Source: a virus. From it: a stretch of DNA of 35,465 bases. The notes under the pieces are model-generated. The model did not search any database and was not told the origin of the DNA. It saw only the letters and a program-made list of their open reading frames with translations. Location of the stretch: positions 1-35,465 of IMG/VR virus record IMGVR_UViG_3300042546_000214; one strand, given 5' to 3'. Below, one piece after another: positions 29,147-35,465 of this stretch; position 1 is the first letter of the stretch, and every line of letters begins with the position of its first letter. Made by a program: the position numbers and the translations under genes.

Positions 29147-29290
29147 TGTAAGGTGACGAAACTGGCAGACGTGCCCTCTTGTCTCGAGGGTGTGGACGCT
29201 CTGATAAAGACAGGATAATGGGTTGACCACAATACTAGTAGCTGTCCTGATCCTAAAGACCACATGGTTGTTCGACTCAACCCCTTACAG
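29147..29290 (+). tRNA. tRNA-like gene with very long variable region
   Basis: Acceptor TGTAAGG / CCTTACA (7 bp), D-arm TGACG...GGCAGACGT like class II tRNAs, anticodon arm CCCTC-TTGTCTC-GAGGG and T-arm GGTTG-TTCGACT-CAACC are clear. The anticodon reads GTC, which is Asp, yet the D-arm is Leu/Ser-like and position 37 is T. The variable region spans 75 nt (29191-29265) instead of 5-20 and contains TGTGG / CCACA, CAGGAT / GTCCTG and an approximate repeat (CTGAT...TAAAGAC). CCA is not encoded. It starts on the preceding stop codon. Confidence 0.65.
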
Positions 29291-29306
29291 CTAAAGCGGA
29301 TAAAAC

Positions 29307-29342
29307 GTGCAGTAGCCGCAGGGGTGACGTCTCCCACTGCAC
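29307..29342 (+). other. Hairpin between the two tRNA-type genes
   Basis: GTGCAGT / ACTGCAC (7 bp) with an inner GGGG / CTCCC stem, followed by TCTTTATTG. It may separate or process the two RNAs; the T-run is too weak for a confident terminator. Confidence 0.5.
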
Positions 29343-29349
29343 TCTTTAT

Positions 29350-29420
29350 TGTGGGGTAGTGTAATGGTAGCACACTGGGCTCATAACCCAGGGATCTTAG
29401 TTCAACTCTAAGCCCCGCAA
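29350..29420 (+). tRNA. tRNA-Met (CAT)
   Basis: 71 nt with a full cloverleaf: acceptor TGTGGGG / CCCCGCA (one G-U), D-arm GTG-TAATGGTAG-CAC, anticodon arm CTGGG-CTCATAA-CCCAG, variable loop GGAT, T-arm CTTAG-TTCAACT-CTAAG. The anticodon is CAT (elongator Met, or Ile2 if modified). CCA is not encoded. It lies just upstream of the 29438 gene and the terminase. Confidence 0.9.
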
Positions 29421-29437
29421 CTATAAACTTATATTTT

Positions 29438-29650
29438 ATGGAAGAAAGTACACTTTATGATTACGTGTTTCACTATAACACATTTACCAAGACTTGGGCA
29501 GCTATTCCACGTGATAAGTATACAGCATACTGGAGTGAACCAGATGTTCCTGGAGTATTGCGTAGTAAGTCTATTTCTACTCTTACAGAGTTATTAATAA
29601 AAACTGGCGGTGAAGTAAGTAAGATTGCAAAGCTAATTCGTGAAAAGTAA
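29438..29650 (+). CDS. Hypothetical protein, 70 aa
   Basis: Not recognised. Contains HYNTFTKTWAAIPRDKYTAYW, then SISTLTELLIKTGGEVSKIA. It overlaps the terminase GTG start by 11 nt, so its translation is linked to terminase. Genes of this size occur just before terminase in related phages. Confidence 0.65.
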   Translation: MEESTLYDYVFHYNTFTKTWAAIPRDKYTAYWSEPDVPGVLRSKSISTLTELLIKTGGEVSKIAKLIREK

Positions 29651-31844
29651 TTACTACATAGAAGTTCCTACTTATGATAAAGGTCAATGGGACCTTACTA
29701 CTTTTTATACAAGAGAAGAGTTTAGGGACTTCGTATTGTTTTGTTTTAAAGAACCTGGTAAATATCAGTTTGATGAAAGTAGTTTAATCTTTAATGCTGA
29801 AGCAAGAAAGTACCAGAAGAATGGATATTACTGTCCAGCTCCTGTAAAGACTAAAGATTTTATAAACTACTGGGATGATCAGAAACTGAAGTGTAAATCA
29901 GGCATTATTGTCAAAAACAACGACAATGTATGGTATATCAGTCGGGACTACTACATGTGGCTAAACTTTCTTCCTATCTATGACAAAGAAGAAAAACGTT
30001 TTGACTTTGCTAAAGTAAGAGACGCTCAGTATCACATGGCTTTATATGAGCTGCTTGCTGAATTACACTACAGGCACTCAGCTATTCTAAAAAAACGTCA
30101 GATAGCTTCTTCATATTTTCATGCTGCAAAGCTTATAAATATGTACTGGTTTGAAAATGGTGCTGTACTAAAAATAGGTGCTAGTCTTAAAGATTACATT
30201 TCAGAGAAAGGTACTTGGCGTATGCTTACTGAGTATAGAACTTTTTTGAATGAACACACTGCTTGGTATAGACCAAGTGATCCAGATAAAGTATTTTCTT
30301 GGCAACAACGTATTAAGGTAAGGATTGGAGGAAGAGATACACATAAGGGTAATAAATCTATTATTACTGGAACCTCTTTTGAAAAAGATCCAACAAATGG
30401 TGTGGGTGGTCCGTGTACTTACTTCTTTCATGAGGAGGCCGGCATTGCTCCAAAGATGGATCTTACCTATGAGTATATGAGACCAGCTATGCAGAGTGGT
30501 ATGATTACCACTGGTATGTTTATTGCTGCCGGCTCAGTGGGTGATCTTGATGCATGTGAACCATTAAAACTAATGGTACTTCAACCAGAAGCAAATGATA
30601 TCTATGCAGTAGATTCTAATCTTATAGACAAGGAAGGTACACTTGGAAAAACAGGACTGTTTATTCCTGAGCAGTGGAGTATGCCTCCCTTTATAGATGA
30701 GTATGGTAACTCAAAAGTTGAAGAAGCTCTAGAAGCAATCATAGAAGAAAGAATAAAATGGAAAAGAGATCTTACTCCTGAACAGTATCAGCTTCGTATA
30801 TCTCAGAAACCAACTAACATAGAAGAAGCTTTTGCAACAAGAAAAGAATCTAAGTTTCCTCCGCATCTTGTATCTAAACAAATACAGCGTATACAGGATA
30901 AAGAGTATTCTGTTGAGTATTTAGACTTATCAAGAAATGCAGAAGGAAAGATCATAGATAAACCATCCAGGAAGATTCCTATTATGGAGTTTCCTATTTC
31001 TAAAAAGACAGAAGATAAAGAAGGTGTTATTTGTGTGTATGAGAGACCTGTAAAAGATCCTCAGTTTGGGATGTATTATGCATCGGTTGACCCGGTGGGA
31101 GAAGGAAAGACCACTACATCAGAATCTCTTTGTGCCATCTACGTTTATAAAAACCCGGTGGAAGTAATCAAAGATGAGGGCAATGGAAAGGTTACCAACA
31201 TTATTGAGCGGGATAAGATAGTGGCAAGCTGGTGTGGCAGGTTTGATGATCTTAACAAAACTCATGAAAGACTTGAGTTGCTTATAGAGTGGTATAACGC
31301 CTGGACTATAGTGGAGAATAACGTAGCTCTGTTCATCCAGTACATGATATCAAAGAAGAAACAGCGTTACCTAGTACCTAAAGACATGATTCTATTCTTA
31401 AAAGATCTTGGTGCTAACCGAAATGTATTCCAAGAATATGGCTGGAAGAACGTAGGAACCATTTTTAAAGGAAACCTCTTGTCCTATGGGGTTGAATATT
31501 TAAAAGAAGAGCTAGACCATGAAACCAAACCAGATGGAGAGATTGTAAAAACAATCTATGGTGTAGAGAGGATTCCGGACATCATGCTTTTAAAAGAGAT
31601 GCAAGCTTACCAGGAAGGAGTCAACGTTGACCGGCTGGTAGCTTTTTGTGCTCTTATAGCTTTTGCAAAGGTTCAACAAGCTAACCGAGGACTGGCTAAA
31701 CGTGTAGAGGTTAGCGAACAAAAGTTGGATAACTCCCAGAAATTTAGTAAATTAAATTGGGGACCTTTTAGACATATAGGGTCCTCTAAAGGAGGTTCTA
31801 ACGGTATGAGACTACCTAGATCGCCCTTTAAAAATATAAAATGA
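29640..31844 (+). CDS. terL: Large terminase subunit (TerL)
   Basis: 734 residues from a GTG start. The ATPase half has a Walker A-like KKRQIASS (about 151-158), Walker B with catalytic Glu in YFFHEEAG (261-268) and GMFIAAGSVGD (about 293-303). The nuclease half (RNase H fold) has YYASVDPVGEGKTT (about 477-490), WTIVENNVALF with its Glu (about 560), and C-terminal VDRLVAFCALIAFA. The length and IASS form of Walker A fit crAss-like terminases. It packages DNA into the prohead. Closely followed by the linker gene and portal. Confidence 0.93.
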   Translation: MKSNYYIEVPTYDKGQWDLTTFYTREEFRDFVLFCFKEPGKYQFDESSLIFNAEARKYQKNGYYCPAPVKTKDFINYWDDQKLKCKSGIIVKNNDNVWYISRDYYMWLNFLPIYDKEEKRFDFAKVRDAQYHMALYELLAELHYRHSAILKKRQIASSYFHAAKLINMYWFENGAVLKIGASLKDYISEKGTWRMLTEYRTFLNEHTAWYRPSDPDKVFSWQQRIKVRIGGRDTHKGNKSIITGTSFEKDPTNGVGGPCTYFFHEEAGIAPKMDLTYEYMRPAMQSGMITTGMFIAAGSVGDLDACEPLKLMVLQPEANDIYAVDSNLIDKEGTLGKTGLFIPEQWSMPPFIDEYGNSKVEEALEAIIEERIKWKRDLTPEQYQLRISQKPTNIEEAFATRKESKFPPHLVSKQIQRIQDKEYSVEYLDLSRNAEGKIIDKPSRKIPIMEFPISKKTEDKEGVICVYERPVKDPQFGMYYASVDPVGEGKTTTSESLCAIYVYKNPVEVIKDEGNGKVTNIIERDKIVASWCGRFDDLNKTHERLELLIEWYNAWTIVENNVALFIQYMISKKKQRYLVPKDMILFLKDLGANRNVFQEYGWKNVGTIFKGNLLSYGVEYLKEELDHETKPDGEIVKTIYGVERIPDIMLLKEMQAYQEGVNVDRLVAFCALIAFAKVQQANRGLAKRVEVSEQKLDNSQKFSKLNWGPFRHIGSSKGGSNGMRLPRSPFKNIK

Positions 31845-32152
31845 TGGAAAATATCCCATTACATGCCCAGAAAGTAACCATTCTTTCCCGTTTGATTAAA
31901 GAAAGCTCCTTGACTTTAGAAGAGGCTTTACTGCTTTTAAAAGAAGAGGAGGAGGAAACTGAGCCTGTTATTACTTCCCCTAGTTACCTGCCAGGTACTA
32001 CCACACCGTGGACAATTCCTGTAAGCCCTTATGGTTCAGGTATTAGTACTGGAACTATTACTTGGAGTGGCAGTGGATCTGGAACTACGACAATACCAGC
32101 TAACTCTTTTTTTACGGCTAAGACTGAGGCTGAAACTGACCTAAATAATTAA
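31841..32152 (+). CDS. Linker protein between terminase and portal, 103 aa
   Basis: A helical N-terminus (LTLEEALLLLKEEEEETEP), then a Gly/Ser/Thr-rich low-complexity half (GSGISTGTITWSGSGSGTTT). The ATGA overlap with the terminase stop shows coupled translation. Position suggests a minor head or packaging protein. Not recognised as a known family. Confidence 0.6.
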   Translation: MMENIPLHAQKVTILSRLIKESSLTLEEALLLLKEEEEETEPVITSPSYLPGTTTPWTIPVSPYGSGISTGTITWSGSGSGTTTIPANSFFTAKTEAETDLNN

Positions 32153-32157
32153 TTATC

Positions 32158-34902
32158 ATGCAAGTATATAATGCTCTAGATCTGAAGGCTGGCAAAAAGG
32201 CCGACTATAACAAGATGGGTACTCTTACCCAGCCTATTCAGTTTCTTTCAGAGAAAGAAAAGGATGAAGAGTGGAGAGCGTGGAACCTGGATTGGCTAGA
32301 GTTTCAGGGCATGAAGCAGCTTAGACGTAATGCAAGACGTCTGATGAAGAATTATAAGCTGGCCAAAGGTATTATTGATAAGACGGATTATATTGTAGAG
32401 GAAGACAATGAAATGGCAGATCTTATAGACACTCTGACTAAAGAGGACGTTTCTGCCCTGGAACTGAAGTTCTATCCTATTGTTCCAAATGTAATCAATG
32501 TACTATGTAATGAGTTTGCCAAAAGATCTTCTCGTATTATGTTTAAAGCTGTGGATGATATTTCTTACAACGAAATGTTGGAAGAAAAAAGATCCATGGT
32601 AGAAAAAGTTCTTTTAGAAGATGCTGAAAGAAGGATGCTTGTTGAGATGTTAGGCATGGGTATAGATCTAGAAAGTGAAGAAATGCAGAAGGCAATGTCT
32701 CCTGAGAACCTAAAGCAGCTTCCTGAAATAGAATCTTTCTTTAAAAAAGATTATAGATCAATGATTGAGGAGTGGGCTAGCCACCAGATGAGTGTAGATG
32801 AAGAACGTTTTAAAATGCAAGAACTTGAGGAAAGAGGCTTTCGTGATATGCTTATTACGGACCGTGAGTTCTGGCATTTCCGTATGATGGAAGATGATTA
32901 TGAAGTAGAGTTATGGAATCCTTTACTTACTTTCTATCACAAGTCTCCTGATGTTCGTTACATTTCTCAAGGTAACTGGGTAGGTAAGATGGATATGATG
33001 AGTGTATCAGATGTGATTGACAAGTTTGGTTGGATGATGACTCAAGATCAGTTAGAATCTTTAGAAGCTATATATCCTGTACGTTCAGCCGGCTATGCTA
33101 TTCAAGGTTATCAAAACGACGGAACTTATTATGATCCTACTCGTTCTCATGAGTGGAATACACAAATGCCATCACTGGCTTATCGTCAATTTACTTCTGT
33201 ATATGACGCACAGTTTGGTACCGGTGATATAGTAGAATGGATTATGGCTGACTCTGAAGACACTGTTGACTTTGGTAAAAGTCATTTACTTAGAGTTTCT
33301 ACTATCTATTGGAAATCACAACGTAAAGTTGGACATCTGACAAAAATCACAACAGAAGGAGAAATCATACAAGATATTGTTACTGAAACTTATAAAATAA
33401 CTGATAAGCCACAGTATAATACTATTTTATATAAACAAAAGTCTAAGGATAACTTGGTTTTTGGAGAGCATATTGATTGGATTTGGATCAATGAAACCTG
33501 GGGTGGTATTAAGATCGGACCTAACCGTCCTGCCTTCTGGGGTATGAATAATCCAGGTGGTATAAATCCTATTTATTTAGGTCTTAATGGTGGTAAACCA
33601 GGTAAAGTTCCATTCCAGTTTAAAGGGGATCACACTCTTTATGGCTGTAAGCTACCGGTGGAAGGTGCTGTATTTAGTGATCGTAACACCCGCAGTATTT
33701 CACTGGTAGATCTTATGAAGCCATATCAGATAGGCTACAACATTGTCAATAACCAGATTGCAGACATCCTGGTAGATGAGCTTGGTACGGTTATTATGTT
33801 AGACCAGAACGCTTTACCACGTCACTCTTTGGGAGAAGACTGGGGTAAAAATAATCTGGCTAAAGCCTATGTGGCAATGAAGAACTTCCAGATGTTACCT
33901 CTGGATACATCTATTACTAATACAGAAAATGCTCTTAATTTTCAACACTACCAAGTTTTAAACTTGGAGCAAACCAATCGTTTGCTTTCTCGTATTCAAC
34001 TTGCTAACTATTTTAAGAACCAAGCCTTTGAGGTTATTGGTCTTACTCCACAGCGTATGGGTCAACAGATTGCCCAACAGCAAACGGCTACTGGTATAGA
34101 GCAAGCCATGAATGCTTCATATGCTCAAACAGAACAATACTTTATACAACACTCAGATAATTTAATGCCAAGAGTTCACCAAATGAGAACTGATTTGGCC
34201 CAGTATTATCATTCAAAGAAGCCTAGTGTAAGATTAACTTACATAACAGGAAAAGATGAGAAAGTAAATTTTGAAGTTAACGGTACAGAACTTTTATTAA
34301 GAGATCTAAATATATTTTGTACTACAAAGACTAACTCACGTGCAATTATGGAGCAGCTTAAACAGGTAGCTCTTAATAACAATACTACTGGAGCATCTAT
34401 TTATGACTTAGGAAACGTAATTAAATCTGAGTCTATTGCTGAACTTACTGGTGTGTTAAAAGCAGCAGAAGAAAAAACTATGGCTCAGAAACAAGCTGAA
34501 CTTCAGCAGCAACAACAAATGCAGCAAGAAATGCTTGAAAGCCAGGAACGTCAAAAACAGATGGATCTTGAGTTTAGATCACAAGAAAATGAACTTAACC
34601 GTCAGAAAGATATTACTGTTGCTGAGATTAGAGCAGCAGGATATGGTTCTATGGTTGATTTAAACAAGAACCAACAATCTGATTTTCAAGATGCTTTAGA
34701 AGGTATACGTAATGAGCAACGCTATCAAGATCAGATGAATGTTAAAAGAGAACAGTTGTTGACTCAAAAAGAACAAGGAAGTTCTAAGCTACAAATAGAG
34801 CGTGAAAAGCTTCAGACTCAAAAGGAAATAGCAGAGAAACAATTACAGATAGCCCGTGAAAACAAGAACAAGTACGACAAACCGGGTAAAAAAGCAAAAT
34901 AA
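32158..34902 (+). CDS. Portal protein
   Basis: 914 residues. Position after terminase and size match crAss-like portals. The N-terminal half has QEWRAWNLDWLEF-type and YPIVPNVINVLCNEFAKR regions (portal crown/stem style), a large central beta-alpha domain (MADSEDTVDFGKSHLLRVST, GPNRPAFWGMNNPGGINPIY), and the last ~170 residues are a Gln/Glu-rich coiled coil (AELQQQQQMQQEMLESQERQ; repeated KEQ). The portal is the DNA channel at one head vertex. No homology search was run; assignment rests on order, size and composition. Confidence 0.85.
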   Translation: MQVYNALDLKAGKKADYNKMGTLTQPIQFLSEKEKDEEWRAWNLDWLEFQGMKQLRRNARRLMKNYKLAKGIIDKTDYIVEEDNEMADLIDTLTKEDVSALELKFYPIVPNVINVLCNEFAKRSSRIMFKAVDDISYNEMLEEKRSMVEKVLLEDAERRMLVEMLGMGIDLESEEMQKAMSPENLKQLPEIESFFKKDYRSMIEEWASHQMSVDEERFKMQELEERGFRDMLITDREFWHFRMMEDDYEVELWNPLLTFYHKSPDVRYISQGNWVGKMDMMSVSDVIDKFGWMMTQDQLESLEAIYPVRSAGYAIQGYQNDGTYYDPTRSHEWNTQMPSLAYRQFTSVYDAQFGTGDIVEWIMADSEDTVDFGKSHLLRVSTIYWKSQRKVGHLTKITTEGEIIQDIVTETYKITDKPQYNTILYKQKSKDNLVFGEHIDWIWINETWGGIKIGPNRPAFWGMNNPGGINPIYLGLNGGKPGKVPFQFKGDHTLYGCKLPVEGAVFSDRNTRSISLVDLMKPYQIGYNIVNNQIADILVDELGTVIMLDQNALPRHSLGEDWGKNNLAKAYVAMKNFQMLPLDTSITNTENALNFQHYQVLNLEQTNRLLSRIQLANYFKNQAFEVIGLTPQRMGQQIAQQQTATGIEQAMNASYAQTEQYFIQHSDNLMPRVHQMRTDLAQYYHSKKPSVRLTYITGKDEKVNFEVNGTELLLRDLNIFCTTKTNSRAIMEQLKQVALNNNTTGASIYDLGNVIKSESIAELTGVLKAAEEKTMAQKQAELQQQQQMQQEMLESQERQKQMDLEFRSQENELNRQKDITVAEIRAAGYGSMVDLNKNQQSDFQDALEGIRNEQRYQDQMNVKREQLLTQKEQGSSKLQIEREKLQTQKEIAEKQLQIARENKNKYDKPGKKAK

Positions 34903-34906
34903 ACTT

Positions 34907-34956
34907 AAGGACTAACGGAAATTATAGCTCTATTATCCGCACTTCAGGTCCTTTTT
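34907..34956 (+). terminator. Terminator after the portal gene
   Basis: AAGGAC / GTCCTT (34907-34953) with inner ACGGA / TCCGC pairing, followed by TTTTG. The T-run overlaps a TTTGTAGA promoter-like motif (34954-34961). Confidence 0.65.
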
Positions 34957-35008
34957 GTAGAGCAACTTTAAATTTTTAGAGTTTAAAGTTGTATATTTTT
35001 ATTGTAGA
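34954..35008 (+). promoter_or_regulatory. Promoter-like motifs and perfect 10-bp hairpin before the last gene
   Basis: TTTGTAGA at 34954-34961 and ATTGTAGA at 35001-35008 flank an inverted repeat, CAACTTTAAA (34963-34972) and TTTAAAGTTG (34982-34991), which is followed by TATATTTTT. The motif is the same as on the minus strand near 9.2 and 10.1 kb. A transcript for the 35036 gene probably starts here. Confidence 0.5.
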
Positions 35009-35035
35009 AGTACACCATAAAAAACCAAGTAACTT

Positions 35036-35465
35036 ATGGAAAACCAAACCACTGTACAGACTAATGTACAACAAGTAGATGTAGACATTGATAGCTGGCT
35101 CGGAGCCCCTGGTGCAGAAAGCATCGTAACTCCTACAGCAGCTGAGGCTAAAAAGCCTGAGGCAAAGCCCAGTATCTTTTCTAATAAGGATGTAGATCTA
35201 AGTTTTATAGATCAGTCTGAAGAAAAAGAACAGGAGCCTGAAGACAAGGGAGAAGATAACAAAGACACAGAACCCCCTGTTTCTCGTGAAACATCTACAA
35301 ACGTATTTGATGAACTAGACCAAGAGGAACAAGAAGACGCTAAACCTAAAGGTGGTCGTCCTCGAACAGAAAAGTCCGGACTGGTTGAGTTTCTTAAAAA
35401 ACGCATTGAGTCAAAGGAAATGTTTGCCTTTGATGACTATGATGAAAGTAAACAATCTCTTGATG
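35036..35465 (+). CDS. Acidic head-module protein, possible scaffold (3'-truncated)
   Basis: Runs off the right edge; 143 residues visible. Strongly acidic and Pro/Glu/Lys-rich: DVDIDSWLGAPGAESIVTP, then EEKEQEPEDKGEDNKDTEP, a GGRPRTEKSGLVEFLKKRI patch. An acidic, disordered N-terminus directly after the portal and before the expected capsid gene is typical of a scaffold or head-decoration precursor. It has its own promoter-like region. Confidence 0.6.
   Translation, partial: MENQTTVQTNVQQVDVDIDSWLGAPGAESIVTPTAAEAKKPEAKPSIFSNKDVDLSFIDQSEEKEQEPEDKGEDNKDTEPPVSRETSTNVFDELDQEEQEDAKPKGGRPRTEKSGLVEFLKKRIESKEMFAFDDYDESKQSLD

Noticed and set aside
1-35465. CRISPR arrays or insertion sequences
   Set aside because: No regularly spaced repeats and no transposase frame were seen on either strand.
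1-35465. Stop-codon reassignment, as in some crAss-like phages
   Set aside because: TAG, TGA and TAA all end genes at sensible places, for example the adhesin (TAG) and the terminase (TGA), so the standard code holds.

Overview
The window is a stretch of a tailed-phage genome, most likely a crAss-like phage (order Crassvirales) of a Bacteroidota host. The evidence is the gene set: a ~730-residue large terminase followed by a small linker gene and a ~910-residue portal; an IHF/HU-like gene, a winged-helix gene and a PD-(D/E)XK nuclease just before the terminase; and a family 1 uracil-DNA glycosylase and an SF2 helicase in the replication block. Low GC, AT-rich leaders without clear Shine-Dalgarno sequences, and a 3' half of a Bacteroidota-like tRNA-Val gene point to the host phylum. 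The standard genetic code is used throughout. No database search was possible, so family names rest on motifs read by eye.

Layout. Positions 2-1066 (+) hold the end of a late gene, a C-type-lectin adhesin. It meets a leftward (-) block at 1127-11136 across a bidirectional terminator. That block carries a MoxR-type ATPase with a VWA partner, UDG, helicase, HNH protein, a NinB-like protein, small unknowns and two paralogous helix-turn-helix proteins. At 11.2-12.5 kb lies a phage attachment site (attP) made from half a tRNA-Val(TAC) gene, flanked by integrase-type repeats and followed by a tyrosine integrase (+), so the phage is probably able to integrate. From 12.5 to 24.4 kb a second leftward block of small accessory genes is interleaved with RNA genes: a phage tmRNA (13949-14588) with its own terminator, a leucine-type tRNA-like gene beside it, and several non-coding, hairpin-rich tracts, the largest about 1.07 kb (21184-22266). 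Many transcription units end in clear intrinsic terminators, so this region is built as a series of short units. A lipoprotein and several small membrane proteins here could act in the host envelope.

At 24.4-24.7 kb transcription diverges. An HxlR-type regulator begins a rightward block (24702 to the end) of packaging and capsid genes: small conserved genes, an acetyltransferase, winged-helix and IHF-like proteins, nuclease, a tRNA-like gene and tRNA-Met, terminase, portal, and the start of an acidic protein that may be a scaffold.

Most notable points: the attP within a crAss-like genome; the tmRNA, with an unusually long 26-residue tag and an inserted domain of about 200 nt; the giant structured-RNA candidate and its shorter relatives; tRNA-like genes with abnormal centres; and repeated promoter- and leader-like motifs. 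Seven genes too short for ordinary ORF calling (29-61 residues) were also recovered.
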